The notes under the pieces: generated by a model
What the model saw: only the letters and a program-made list of their open reading frames with translations
Told to the model about the DNA's origin: nothing
Databases searched by the model: none
In this document: positions 8,583 to 20,763 of the stretch, piece by piece
How the letters are laid out: the number at the start of each line of letters is the position of its first letter
Numbering within the stretch: position 1 is the first letter of the stretch
Origin: Planctomycetota bacterium
GTDB lineage: Bacteria > Planctomycetota > Planctomycetia > Pirellulales > Pirellulaceae
Direction: 5' to 3'
DNA length: 40,685 bases
Assembly: GCA_963205385.1 (NCBI GenBank)
Contig: CAUJKE010000219.1
Span: 1-40,685 of the forward strand
Position numbers and translations under genes: made by a program

Positions 8583-9587
8583 ATGCCATTGCAGATACAA
8601 ACGCATTTTTTCCGTCGGGCCTTGGCAGTCTGCGTGTTGCTCGTCTGCCTGACGGCGCTTGCGGCCTGGTATTTACACCATTCACCGCGCGTCTTCTCAG
8701 GCGTGGCGCTGCTGCTGTTTGGCGTGGGCGGCGCACTGGCTGGATTGCTCGCAGGCACCATCTTCGCTTATTTCGTGCAGCGGCGGTTGCTCGACATTCA
8801 ACGCGCGCTGACGCGCGTGGAGCAACTCGCCACGCTCGGTCGCGTCGCGGCGGCCCTGGCGCACGAACTCCGTAATCCGCTCACATCCATGCGGATCATT
8901 ACCCAATCCGCGACAACCAGCGACAACCAGGTCTCGCTTGACACGCGAGACTTCTCGATCCTGGTGCAGGAGATCGAACGTCTGGATAGTTCGATTCAGA
9001 CCTTCCTCGACTATGCCAGGCCGCCGCATCCAGAGAAGCGCCCCTGCATCGTGCAATCGCTGGTCCGCCAGACCGCGGCCCTCGTCGAGCGCCGCGCGGC
9101 CCAGACCGGCGTGGAGATTCATTACGATTTGCCGCCTGAGCCGCTTGAATTCGAAGCGGATCCGGGACAGATGAAACAAGTTCTGCTGAACCTCCTGATC
9201 AATGCCTTGGACGCCTCGCCTGGTGGAGGAGTGGTGACAGTGCGGTCTCGAGTAGCGTCATTAGGGAACGGCTCGATGACAAGCGCTGAGCGGTCGCAAT
9301 TTCGAGAACTCGTGGAAATCGAGATCGCCGACACCGGCAGCGGTTTGCCAGATAGCTTGGGAGATCGGATTTTCGATGCGTTCGTCAGCACCAAGGAAAC
9401 GGGGACGGGATTGGGGTTGGCCATCTGCCGGCGTATCATCGAAGAACATGACGGTGAAATTAATGCCGAAAATGCACCCGGCGGCGGCGCGGTGTTTACC
9501 GTGCGCCTCCCGAAAACGCCGCGCGCGCTGACGCGGCAGCCTTCCACCCCCGCCGCGCCAACCGGCCCTCGAACCGGAGAGCCCTGA
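8583..9587 (+). CDS. Membrane sensor histidine kinase (NtrB/ZraS-like)
   Basis: This is the sensor of a two-component pair with the next gene. It has 334 residues. Two membrane helices (about 12-30 and 39-63) are joined by only a few outside residues, so there is no real periplasmic sensor domain. The signal is probably read within the membrane or in the cytoplasm. The H box AHELRNPLTSMR carries the phospho-acceptor His94. The N box QVLLNLLINALDASP, G1 DTGSGLP, F box FDAFVSTKETG and G2 GTGLGLAI are all intact. The C-terminal 25 residues are Pro/Thr-rich. The stop overlaps the regulator start by one base (TGATG). The input signal is unknown. Confidence 0.93.
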   Translation: MPLQIQTHFFRRALAVCVLLVCLTALAAWYLHHSPRVFSGVALLLFGVGGALAGLLAGTIFAYFVQRRLLDIQRALTRVEQLATLGRVAAALAHELRNPLTSMRIITQSATTSDNQVSLDTRDFSILVQEIERLDSSIQTFLDYARPPHPEKRPCIVQSLVRQTAALVERRAAQTGVEIHYDLPPEPLEFEADPGQMKQVLLNLLINALDASPGGGVVTVRSRVASLGNGSMTSAERSQFRELVEIEIADTGSGLPDSLGDRIFDAFVSTKETGTGLGLAICRRIIEEHDGEINAENAPGGGAVFTVRLPKTPRALTRQPSTPAAPTGPRTGEP

Positions 9588-11038
9588 TGCCAACTTTATT
9601 GATCGTCGACGACGAACCCAACGTCCTCTACCTGTTGGAAAAACACTTGCGGTCGGAAACCGTGAAAGTCGTCACGGCGGAATCGGCCAAGGTGGGGATC
9701 GAGTTGGTCAAACTCCACCAACCGGACGCCGTGGTGCTCGACGTGCGGCTTCCCGATATGTCTGGACTCGACGCCTTCAACGTGATGCGCGCGATCGACT
9801 CGCGGCTGCCGGTCATCATCATCACCGCGCACGCGACCACCGAGACGGCCATCGAAGCCATGAAGCGCGGCGCTTTTGAATACCTGCTCAAGCCGATTGA
9901 CCTTCACGAATTGCGCAGCGCCGTGGCCAGCGCGTTGGAACTGAGCCGCCTGAGCCGCGTCCCTGCGGTGTTCGATCAAACCGAAACAGGCGCCGCGACC
10001 GCCGCGGACCGCATCGTCGGCCTGTCCCCTTCGATGCAGCAGGTTTACAAAGATATCGGCCGCGTGGCGCCGCAGGATGTGAACGTGCTCGTGCTCGGCG
10101 AAAGCGGCACCGGCAAGGAGCTTGTGGCCCGCGCGATCTATCAACATAGCACCCGCACGACCAAGCCGTTTCTGGCGATCAATTGCGCCGCGATTCCTGA
10201 ACCACTGCTGGAAAGCGAACTCTTCGGCCACGAGAAAGGCGCGTTTACCGGCGCGGATCGTCGCCGTATTGGCAAGTTTGAACAAGCCGATCAAGGAACC
10301 ATCTTCCTGGACGAGATTGGCGATATGACGATGGCCACGCAGGCCAAAATTTTGAGGTTGCTGCAAGACGGCCGCTTCGAGCGCGTCGGGGGCAATCAAA
10401 CGATCGCCACCGATGTGCGTATCATTGCGGCCACCAATCATGACCTGCACGAAACGATCGCGGCAGGCCGTTTTCGCGAAGACTTGTACTATCGGCTCAG
10501 TGTGTTCGCGCTCCACTTGCCGCCGCTGCGCGAGCGGATGGAAGACCTGCCGTTGCTGGTTGAACATTTCGCCAAGCGCTTTGGAGCGCAATTGCACAAA
10601 CACGTGGCGTCCATTCCGCCCGAAGCGCTGCGCCTGCTCGCCAGATACGATTGGCCAGGCAACGTGCGCGAACTGCAAAGCGCGATCAAATATGCGATTG
10701 TGCAAATGACGAGCGACGTCCTGTTGCCGACCTGTCTGCCTGACGGCATCCGCGGAGTGACCCCCGCGCGGCTCCCTGACGCGGCCTATTTGTCGGCCGG
10801 AATGATCGACGTGGCAGGGATGGTGAAGCATCTCGCGGACAGTGGCCACGAAGATATCTATCGCGAAGTCCACAACGTCGTGGACCGGATTGTGCTCGAA
10901 GAACTCCTCCGCCGCGTCGACGGCAATCAAGTCGCCGCCAGTCGCTTGTTGGGCATCTCGCGCACCACGCTGCGCAACAAGCTCGAATCCCTGGGATTGG
11001 AAGCCCATGAAGAACAACCGCCGGAAAAAGCAAAATAA
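9587..11038 (+). CDS. NtrC-family sigma-54-dependent response regulator
   Basis: This transcription activator opens promoters held by sigma-54 RNA polymerase when phosphorylated by the neighbouring kinase. It has 483 residues in the standard order. The receiver domain (1-120) has the acidic pocket Asp8/Asp9, phospho-acceptor Asp52 and Lys102. The AAA+ domain has Walker A GESGTGKE from 171, the sigma-54-contacting GAFTGA loop at 218-223, Walker B GTIFLDEIGD and the arginine-finger region RFREDLYYRL. The C-terminus is a Fis-type helix-turn-helix (NQVAASRLLGISRTTLRNKL). Every part needed for activity is present. The kup promoter 3.6 kb upstream is a candidate target, but this is inferred only from proximity. 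Confidence 0.95.
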   Translation: MPTLLIVDDEPNVLYLLEKHLRSETVKVVTAESAKVGIELVKLHQPDAVVLDVRLPDMSGLDAFNVMRAIDSRLPVIIITAHATTETAIEAMKRGAFEYLLKPIDLHELRSAVASALELSRLSRVPAVFDQTETGAATAADRIVGLSPSMQQVYKDIGRVAPQDVNVLVLGESGTGKELVARAIYQHSTRTTKPFLAINCAAIPEPLLESELFGHEKGAFTGADRRRIGKFEQADQGTIFLDEIGDMTMATQAKILRLLQDGRFERVGGNQTIATDVRIIAATNHDLHETIAAGRFREDLYYRLSVFALHLPPLRERMEDLPLLVEHFAKRFGAQLHKHVASIPPEALRLLARYDWPGNVRELQSAIKYAIVQMTSDVLLPTCLPDGIRGVTPARLPDAAYLSAGMIDVAGMVKHLADSGHEDIYREVHNVVDRIVLEELLRRVDGNQVAASRLLGISRTTLRNKLESLGLEAHEEQPPEKAK

Positions 11039-11442
11039 GGAGCGTCGGCTAAATAGCCTTCTGGTGTTGTGAATCCTAACCCAATGTCCCCAGCAATCGC
11101 AGAGAATTTGACTGGCGGTGCGGATTTCCCAAGTTTTCTCGGTGGTGAACTCGTGTAAGTCGGGCTTGCGACAATGTTGCCCAGCGGCATGGAAAGCGGA
11201 AGGCTGCCGAAGAACGGCGAAACCGTTGCGAGTAGTGGGCCGATGCCAGTCGCGTTGCTTAGAGTTTGCCCAGGATAAATGGATGAATGCAAGAACACGG
11301 CAAAGAGCACGGCGCCAACCCAGAACAGAGCTAGCGGTAGTAGGGCGGCAGGAAGGAGAAGCAAGTTCGATTGGCCCTTGCGTCGCCATAAAGCGCGTCT
11401 GGAATAGCGGTCAGGTGCAACGCATTGTTGGAGCGCCTTCGC
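11039..11442. other. Gene-poor spacer, possible decayed small membrane protein
   Basis: No convincing gene fills this stretch. On the minus strand a frame open from 11364 down to about 11040 begins with a hydrophobic run (LLLPAALLPLALFWVGAVLF) and then FLHSSIYPGQTLSNATGIG, which reads like a real small membrane protein. It runs on into the antisense of the response-regulator gene, so it is either a decayed gene or a fragment. The attC-like segment described separately overlaps its start. Base composition is lower in GC than the flanking genes. Confidence 0.3.
11311..11437 (-). other. Possible attC-like recombination site at the 3' end of wrbA
   Basis: Read on the minus strand, GGCGCTCCAAC (11437-11427) lies a few bases after the wrbA stop and is followed by AATGCGTTGCACC. 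About 110 bases on comes GTTGGCGCC (11319-11311), a near inverse of the first box. The 127-bp length is within the known attC range. The core boxes match the RYYYAAC/GTTRRRY consensus only in part, and the inner L boxes are weak. I therefore call it attC-like only. Confidence 0.3.
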
Positions 11443-12054
11443 TTACGCCGTAAGTTTCTTGGCGATCCTTGCAACGTGCTCTCCCTGGTAATGCGCTCCC
11501 GCAAGCTCATTCTCGCTCGGAACACGGCTTCCATCGCCACCGGCGATAGTGGATGCGCCATATGGAGAACAACCGCTGATCTCATCCATGGTCATCTGCC
11601 CTTGGAACGCATATGGCAGACCAACAATTATCATGCCTTGATGCAATAGGGTAACATGAAAAGTGAGAATCGTTGATTCTTGCCCGCCGTGCTGAGTGTT
11701 TGAGCTGGTGATAACGCTTCCCACTTTCCCGACCAACGCTCCGCTCATCCACAGTTGCCCCGTAGCATCAAGGAACTGTCGCATCTGGCCGCACATATTG
11801 CCAAAACGAGTCGGTGTTCCAAAAATGATTGCATCGGCGTCGCCCAGTTCATCTATGGTACATACAGGCACATTGGCCTGCAGTTTCTGAGCATCAACCG
11901 CTCCCATTTTTTCTAACACCTCCTGGGGTAGAGTCTCTGGAACTCTGCGGAGTGTGACGTCCGCATTCCCCACCGACCGTGCGCCTTCTGCGGCTGCTTC
12001 TGCTAGCTTATAGACGTGCCCATACATCGAGTAGTAAACGACCAATACTTTCAT
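11443..12054 (-). CDS. wrbA: WrbA-type NAD(P)H:quinone oxidoreductase (flavodoxin-like)
   Basis: WrbA proteins are FMN-dependent tetramers that reduce quinones by two electrons and so limit redox cycling. This one has 203 residues, the usual length. The FMN phosphate loop is [11 protein letters not shown] near the N-terminus. The family signature [18 protein letters not shown] lies near residue 80, and the late loop [17 protein letters not shown] is also conserved. I chose the ATG at 12054 because AGGAG sits 6 bases upstream; earlier in-frame codons lack one. A hand count gives about 53% GC for 11461-11880, well below the neighbouring genes, which suggests recent acquisition. The gene stands alone on its strand with attC-like sequences on both sides. 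Confidence 0.93.
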   Translation of the reverse strand: MKVLVVYYSMYGHVYKLAEAAAEGARSVGNADVTLRRVPETLPQEVLEKMGAVDAQKLQANVPVCTIDELGDADAIIFGTPTRFGNMCGQMRQFLDATGQLWMSGALVGKVGSVITSSNTQHGGQESTILTFHVTLLHQGMIIVGLPYAFQGQMTMDEISGCSPYGASTIAGGDGSRVPSENELAGAHYQGEHVARIAKKLTA

Positions 12055-12497
12055 AAAAATCTCCTTTTGGGGTTCCAACAACTCAAGCTCAGCGACCTGG
12101 CGCACGCAACGATTGCAACCGCGGTGCTCTCGCCTGGTTAGGCATCGTCGTCGTCATGGTAATGGCCCAATATCAACGACGAAATCCTGCATGGCATGCT
12201 GTCGAACTTCGTTTTCGAATGCTCAGTATACTCCCTGCAAGGTTGTCAGCTTAACACTTAGCCTGCGCGGAGTAGGTCTGTATGCGGCCCTCTGGGACGA
12301 CATTTGCAAAACCAAACTCGCAACTGCAAAATCGGCGCGTCGGGCTGCTCGATAGGCGCTTGCTTTTGAGGCGCAAAAGCCCCCGTGTTTGCAGTCGGCC
12401 TACGCGGCCTGTGCGCGGGGCGGCACGGGTTCTCATCTGTGCTTGCAATCTGTTGTGATTTAAGGACTTACGGCGAGAACAAAACGTCGTGGGGCCA
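12055..12497. other. Spacer between wrbA and the gyrA promoter
   Basis: I see no gene here. It holds the attC-like segment at 12073-12143. A 7-bp hairpin at 12362-12380 (GCTTTTG, 5-base loop, CAAAAGC) has no gene reading into it. Short open frames in this stretch have composition and residues typical of chance. Confidence 0.5.
12073..12143 (-). other. Possible attC-like site 5' of wrbA
   Basis: Read on the minus strand, GCCTAAC (12143-12137) matches the RYYYAAC box exactly, and GTTGGAA (12079-12073) matches GTTRRRY at six of seven positions. They are 71 bp apart end to end. The second box ends 18 bases before the wrbA start codon, with the ribosome site between, which is the usual layout of a gene cassette. 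The inner pairing is weak. Confidence 0.3.
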
Positions 12498-12526
12498 TTG
12501 TGAACCAGGCCCAAATCGGCTATATT
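12498..12526 (+). promoter_or_regulatory. Sigma-70-type promoter for gyrA
   Basis: TTGTGA (12498-12503), a 17-base spacer, then TATATT (12521-12526), four and five of six consensus bases. Transcription would start near 12533, giving a leader of about 90 bases before gyrA that contains the hairpin at 12555-12590. Confidence 0.55.
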
Positions 12527-12554
12527 TCCACTTTGCGCCACGGACTGACGTTCT

Positions 12555-12590
12555 GCCCTGGGGGAGTGGTCTTTTCCACCTCCCTTGGGC
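12555..12590 (+). promoter_or_regulatory. Leader hairpin of gyrA
   Basis: GGGAGTGG (12562-12569), loop TCTTTT, then CCACCTCCC (12576-12584): an 8-bp stem with one bulged base. Outside it GCCC (12555-12558) can pair with GGGC (12587-12590). No T-run follows. It ends about 30 bases before the chosen gyrA start, in the mRNA leader, so it could affect translation or mRNA stability. Confidence 0.5.
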
Positions 12591-12621
12591 CTGCTATTTC
12601 CTCCACGGAAAGGACCTACGG

Positions 12622-16520
<3,899 letters not shown>

Positions 16521-16608
16521 AATGTAAGTCGGATTGGCTGCCAGCCTCTCCGACCTGTCGTGCGCGCCCTCGGCGGCGCGTTATGAGCGAACACGCAAGG
16601 ATGAACCT

Positions 16609-17583
16609 ATGAAAGCCTTCATTACCGGCATCGCAGGCTTCGCCGGAGCGCACCTGGCCGAACACCTGCTCGACAGCGGCGATGGCGTGTGCGGCGCGAC
16701 GCTCAGTGGCGCGTGGACCAACGGCGCCGGATCCGCGGCGCTGGCGGATCGTGTCACCGGGCTGCCGCTATTCGCGTGGGATATTGGCGACCCGTGTCCG
16801 CCGCAACTGGTGGAGAAGCTCACCACCTTCGCTCCCACGGTGATCTATCATCTCGCCGCAATCAGTAAAGCGACTGCTTGCGGCGTGACCGAGCCGACGC
16901 CGCTGGCCCAGCGCATCAACGTGCAAGGGACGCAGCACGTTCTGGCGCTCGCGGCGCAGCTCCCTTCGCGGCCGCGCGTTGTTGTGGTCAGCAGCAGTTA
17001 TGTATATGGGCCGGCCGTGAGCCAGGAGCAAACGTTTGCGGAGTCCGACCCGCCGCACCCCAGCGGCGGCTACGGCCGCACCAAGCTCGCCGCCGAAGAG
17101 TGCGTCGCCCAAGCGCTCGCCGAGCACAACGTGGTCGCCGTGATCGCGCGCGCGTTTCAACACGCCGGCCCACGGCAGGATCCGCAATTCATGCTTGCCG
17201 AATGGTGCCAACAGTTCGCCGCCGATAGCGCCGCGCCGGTGGTGATGCACAACAGCCACACGTGGATCGATCTGTCGGACGTGCGGGATGTCGTCCGCGC
17301 CTATCGCGTGCTCGCGGAGCATGGCGAGTGCGGCGAAGTCTACAACGTCGGCAGCGGCGTCGCCCGTACATCCGGCGACATCTTCGCGCAACTGTTGCAA
17401 ATGGCCGATCCCGGCCGCCTGATTGAAATCCGTTCCACCGCCACGAAGTACACTCCAATCGCCGACCTGCACAAGATCACGTCCCAGCTTGGCTGGCGAC
17501 CGCACATCCCGCTAGCGCAGACGTTGCTGGAGACATTGGAGTGGTTTCGGGAGCGCCAGCGGAAAGAATGCCAGGGAGAATGA
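16609..17583 (+). CDS. rmd: NAD-dependent epimerase/dehydratase, probable GDP-6-deoxy-D-lyxo-4-hexulose reductase (GDP-rhamnose forming)
   Basis: This is likely the second step after Gmd: reduction of GDP-4-keto-6-deoxymannose to GDP-D-rhamnose for surface glycans. It has 324 residues from the ATG at 16609. The Rossmann loop is GIAGFAGAHLAEHLL, the catalytic pair lies in SGGYGRTKLAAEE, and SSSYVYG provides the catalytic Ser. NHIP-type late motifs are replaced by WRPHIPLAQTLLETLEW. The gap from gmd is 88 bases. A Rmd role fits better than GDP-fucose synthase because the epimerase residues of that family are not apparent. Other 4-reductase specificities remain possible. Confidence 0.8.
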   Translation: MKAFITGIAGFAGAHLAEHLLDSGDGVCGATLSGAWTNGAGSAALADRVTGLPLFAWDIGDPCPPQLVEKLTTFAPTVIYHLAAISKATACGVTEPTPLAQRINVQGTQHVLALAAQLPSRPRVVVVSSSYVYGPAVSQEQTFAESDPPHPSGGYGRTKLAAEECVAQALAEHNVVAVIARAFQHAGPRQDPQFMLAEWCQQFAADSAAPVVMHNSHTWIDLSDVRDVVRAYRVLAEHGECGEVYNVGSGVARTSGDIFAQLLQMADPGRLIEIRSTATKYTPIADLHKITSQLGWRPHIPLAQTLLETLEWFRERQRKECQGE

Positions 17584-17662
17584 TCAGGAAACCTACCATC
17601 CATGCTCCAATCCGCGCGCAAGTCGGTTTTGGTCACGACTTCATGCAATGGTGGGGCTTGAA

Positions 17663-19366
17663 CTACCCAATTCGTTGCCCCAGCCGTTCGGCCAAGCGCC
17701 TTAACGGTCCGCTGGAATCCTTCACGCCGATGTGGGCCTGGATGAGGCTGTAGGCAGTGGTGTCGGACCAGGCTTTGTTCAAGGCGGAGTCGAACTCAGC
17801 TTCCGTGCGGACTTCGTAGCCGGCGCCGCCGCCGAGTAGTTCCGGGAGTTTGGCGTAGTTCCAGGGGTGAATCTCGTTGTACTCCCAGTCACCGGGGTGA
17901 AGGATCCGCTCGGTGCCGTAGCCGTGGTTATCGAGGACGATGATCAGCGGATTGTAGCCGCGGCGGAGGATGTTCGAGATTTCCATGCCGGTCATTTGAA
18001 ACGCGCCATCTCCGCAGATCACCACGACGCGATGATCCGGCCGCGCGACGTTCGCCCCCAGCGCCGCTGGAACCGCGAAACCCATCGACGTGTAATACGC
18101 AGGACTGAGAAACTCCGTTCGCCCGCGAATGTGCAGTTCAGAAGCGCCGAACAGTGAATCGCCAATGTCGGCGATCACGATGGTATCTTCCTGCAACTGT
18201 TCGTTGAGCCGCGCGAAAAGGCGCGTGACCGTGAGCTCGCGGTCCGGTTGCAGCTCAAACTTCGCCTGATCGGGGCGAAGTGTCGGGGGGATGTCGCGCA
18301 CCGCCGGTTGCGGCTGCGCGGCGGTGAGCGCCTCGAGGAACTGCGCGAAATCGACGCTGTGATAATGATGGTGGCGAATGCGGAGTTGCTCGCTCGTGAC
18401 ATAAATACAGCGGGCTGTATCGAGATTCGCCGTGTAGATGCCCAGGTTGATATCCGTCATGAACGCGCCCAGCAGCAGCACGCAATCGCTCTCTTCGACA
18501 TACTTCGTCACCTCCGCATGTCCCAGCGCCCCTTCATACAGACCGATGTAGAGCGGATGCGCTTCCGAAACGACACTCTTGCCCAGAATCGTGGCGGCAA
18601 TGGGAATCTTCGCCCCTTCCGCCAGCGCGAGCAGCTGATCTTGCAGGCCAAAGCGATGGATCTCGACATCGGCGATGATGATCGGCTGCTGGGAGCGATT
18701 GAGCATCGCGACCGCTTCTTCAACCGCTTCGGCGAGCACTTGCGGATCGGTCTGGGGTTCGCCGACGTAATAGCCCTGGCCAATGTGCGGCACGACGTTG
18801 ACCATATCTCGCGGGAGTTCGATATACACCGGCCGCTTGTAGCGCGCGGCCACATCGAGCACGCGGTCAATTTCACGAAACGCGATTACGGGGTCGGTCA
18901 GTTCGGTCGTCGCGGCGCAGAGTTTTTCAAAGACTTCCGCCTGGGTGCGAAAGTCGCGGACTTTGTGATGGAGCAGCGGATTGTTGACGCGCTCGCTAAG
19001 TCCCGGCGATCCGCTGATGACCACCACCGGCGACTTCTCGGCATACGCCCCCGCGATGGAATTGGCGACACTGAGTCCGCCGACGCAATAGGTCACGCAG
19101 ACCGCCCCCATACCGTTGATCCGCGCGTACGCATCGGCCGCGAAGCCGGCGCAGTCCTCGCGCGTGCAGCCGACGACGTTGATCGGGCTTTGTTCGAGTT
19201 GGCCGTAGAACGCCAAGACGTAGTCGCCGGGGATACCAAACACGTCGCGGACGCCGTAATCCTGCAACCGCTTAATCAAGTACTGCCCAATGGAGAGCTG
19301 CTTTTGCGTCATCGACGGAGCGCCATTATTCGGCGCCGGCATCAAGGCGGATTCGATGCGGGTCAT
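17663..19366 (-). CDS. Thiamine-diphosphate 2-keto acid decarboxylase (pyruvate/indolepyruvate decarboxylase type)
   Basis: This enzyme removes CO2 from a 2-keto acid to give an aldehyde; whether it uses pyruvate, indolepyruvate or a branched keto acid is not clear. It has 567 residues, the usual length. Glu70 in [16 protein letters not shown] activates the cofactor. The His133-His134 pair in [12 protein letters not shown] is the mark of the decarboxylase family rather than acetolactate synthase. The cofactor-binding motif runs from GDG at 452-454 to Asn480 in LDNHGYG. The ATG at 19366 has GAGG 9 bases upstream. A TATAGT element lies in the 5' region, which also carries GATACCG twice (19463, 19473), a possible operator. 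It converges on rmd. Confidence 0.88.
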   Translation of the reverse strand: MTRIESALMPAPNNGAPSMTQKQLSIGQYLIKRLQDYGVRDVFGIPGDYVLAFYGQLEQSPINVVGCTREDCAGFAADAYARINGMGAVCVTYCVGGLSVANSIAGAYAEKSPVVVISGSPGLSERVNNPLLHHKVRDFRTQAEVFEKLCAATTELTDPVIAFREIDRVLDVAARYKRPVYIELPRDMVNVVPHIGQGYYVGEPQTDPQVLAEAVEEAVAMLNRSQQPIIIADVEIHRFGLQDQLLALAEGAKIPIAATILGKSVVSEAHPLYIGLYEGALGHAEVTKYVEESDCVLLLGAFMTDINLGIYTANLDTARCIYVTSEQLRIRHHHYHSVDFAQFLEALTAAQPQPAVRDIPPTLRPDQAKFELQPDRELTVTRLFARLNEQLQEDTIVIADIGDSLFGASELHIRGRTEFLSPAYYTSMGFAVPAALGANVARPDHRVVVICGDGAFQMTGMEISNILRRGYNPLIIVLDNHGYGTERILHPGDWEYNEIHPWNYAKLPELLGGGAGYEVRTEAEFDSALNKAWSDTTAYSLIQAHIGVKDSSGPLRRLAERLGQRIG

Positions 19367-19534
19367 GGGTTCGCACCTCAAGAAGAGGGATAACTATTCA
19401 TTGATTCGTCTGAACTATAGTAGGCACGTTGGATGTGGCCACTCCAAGGCAGACGGCAGACGGATACCGCCTGATACCGTTATCCTACGCATCTCACGGC
19501 GTTAAGGCAGCGCAAATTTCCGCCATCATGCTAC

Positions 19535-19555
19535 AACGGATAAGATCTTTCCGTT
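19535..19555 (-). terminator. Hairpin after the 19567-19965 gene
   Basis: AACGGA (19535-19540), an unpaired T, AAGATCTT (itself a palindrome) and TCCGTT (19550-19555) form a near-perfect 21-base palindrome. It lies 11 bases past the stop of the minus-strand gene above it. There is no U-run on that strand, although a TTTTT lies on the other side. Confidence 0.4.
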
Positions 19556-19566
19556 AAGCAAGGTTT

Positions 19567-19965
19567 TTAGCCTTCTAAAGGACTTGGTGGCGACCCTGCA
19601 GACGAGACACGTTGGGCCTGCGCGGCTTCCGCCATTTCGGCGGTTTGCCGCAGGATGCGTCGGCGGCGGTTCCACATCAAGAGTCCCCACCAGCCGACGA
19701 ACGCGCCGACGCACCCGGCGACAATCAGCGGCTTGCGGACATCGAACGAGGGGGAGAGTTGGTGGTGGGAATCTGGATCGTTGTCGCGCGCTGGGGCTGG
19801 CGTTTGTTCTGGCGAATGATCGGCCGCGGACGGAGTCGCATCGGCCCAGAAGTTTGGGCCCAAAAAGGCCCCCAGAGCGACCAGGCCGCCCCACACGAGC
19901 AGCGACGCAATCACCACGGGGATGAACCACGCGTGGAGATTCGAATTCGGCTCGGCCTTGTTCAT
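19567..19965 (-). CDS. Small two-helix membrane protein, unknown function
   Basis: I do not recognise a family. The protein has 132 residues. It has an N-terminal helix (about 12-35, WFIPVVIASLLVWGGLVALG), an outside loop rich in Pro, Asp and Ser (about 36-72), a second helix (about 77-97) and a basic cytoplasmic tail starting WNRRRRILRQTAEM. Codon usage looks like that of neighbouring genes. TATAAT lies only 6 bases before the ATG on the coding strand (19972-19977), so the mRNA may begin almost at the start codon. A hairpin follows the stop. Length and topology resemble many uncharacterised planctomycete proteins, but that is only a general impression. Confidence 0.6.
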   Translation of the reverse strand: MNKAEPNSNLHAWFIPVVIASLLVWGGLVALGAFLGPNFWADATPSAADHSPEQTPAPARDNDPDSHHQLSPSFDVRKPLIVAGCVGAFVGWWGLLMWNRRRRILRQTAEMAEAAQAQRVSSAGSPPSPLEG

Positions 19966-19971
19966 GGAGTC

Positions 19972-19977
19972 ATTATA
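19972..19977 (-). promoter_or_regulatory. -10-like TATAAT directly upstream of the 19965 start
   Basis: A perfect TATAAT on the minus strand ends 6 bases before the ATG. No matching -35 was seen at 16-18 bases. If used, it would give a leaderless or nearly leaderless mRNA. Confidence 0.35.
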
Positions 19978-20030
19978 TCAACAACTCGTAGTTGGACTCG
20001 GTAGAGTTGAGGATTCTGCCGTTCGCACGG

Positions 20031-20167
20031 ACAGGAGACAGGACAGGACAGGACAGGAAAAGGACAGGCATCATTCATTTTGGGAATGCGGTGGCGTGCA
20101 ATTCGTTGTAAAAGGAAAAGGACAGGCATCATTCAGTTTGGGAATGCGGTGGCGTGCAATTCGTTGT
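20031..20167. repeat. GGACA short tandem repeat followed by two 54-bp direct repeats
   Basis: A run of ACAGG/GGACA pentamers occupies about 20031-20057. It leads into a 54-bp unit (20056-20109) that is repeated at 20114-20167 with a single T/G difference. The period is 58 bp. A related fragment, AAAAAGGACCGGCATCAT, occurs at 27163-27180 after the BrkB gene, so the unit is dispersed in the genome. No coding sense is apparent. Confidence 0.85.
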
Positions 20168-20289
20168 GGGTCAGGGAGTGCGCGCGGAACCTAATAATCG
20201 CCGCTGATAGAGGGGAGGAGGGAGAAATGCTGAAAATATAAAGAGCATGCGAAGGTAGTAGCATGAGCAGGGTGAAAAGAACTCGTTTC
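20168..20289. other. Spacer with no recognisable feature
   Basis: Between the tandem repeat and the palindromic element I see no gene, no promoter worth reporting and no strong fold. It forms part of a gene-free stretch running from 19966 to 20902. Confidence 0.5.
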
Positions 20290-20763
20290 CCTGGATTATT
20301 CACGGGGCTAGGCCACAAACGCGGGCGCGGTTCCATGGCTCAAGCCGCCCAGCGCGAAGGAGCGTAAACGCCCCTGAAATACAGAATCAGACGTGGCCGT
20401 TCGTAGCCGTGCTCAAGCACGGGCCTAAGACCGCTGCGCGGAGAAGGAGCGTAAACGCCCCTGGGAAAATCGCTGCCGCGATGCGTGCGCAAGGGGGCAA
20501 GTAATCGCCGTTATTGGTGGGGGAGTGGTGATCGGTTTGGTCGTTGAAAACGGAAGTATTCAGGGCCGTTCACGGTCCTTCTCCCGCCGTCAGGCGGGTA
20601 TTAGGCCCGTGCTTCAGCACGGGTAATGCGGCCCCACACGCAACCCGCTGCGAGGGCCATTCATGGCCCTTCTCGCTGTGCGGGTTTACCCCACGAACCC
20701 GGCGAGGTTCCACGGCTAACCCGGGATTATTCATCATGTTCCTTGGCCGATGAATAATCCAGG
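20290..20763. mobile_element. Palindrome-rich, non-coding element with 13-bp inverted ends (MITE-like)
   Basis: The element starts with CCTGGATTATTCA (20290-20302) and ends with its exact inverse TGAATAATCCAGG (20751-20763). Inside are several hairpins: CCGTGCTCAAGCACGG (20407-20422), CCCGCCGTCAGGCGGG (20583-20598), CCCGTGCTTCAGCACGGG (20606-20623) and AGGGCCATTCATGGCCCT (20653-20670). Some are arranged in three-hairpin units, in both orientations. A further 12-bp inverted repeat (20724-20735 with 20749-20760) closes the right end. The unit at 20407-20483 is an inverted copy of 36594-36673. No target duplication is obvious and nothing inside codes for protein. I call it mobile by structure only. 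Confidence 0.6.

Noticed and set aside
9596..11389. Very long minus-strand open frame (597 codons) opposite the response regulator
   Set aside because: Its residues are an antisense shadow of a clear NtrC-type gene. High GC and codon bias keep the opposite strand free of stops.
12113..12355. 80-codon plus-strand frame between wrbA and gyrA
   Set aside because: Cys/Arg-rich chance composition, no ribosome site, and overlap with an attC-like segment.
17640..17690. tRNA-like segment (GGGCTTGAACTACCC)
   Set aside because: It cannot be extended to a cloverleaf; no acceptor stem or anticodon arm fits.
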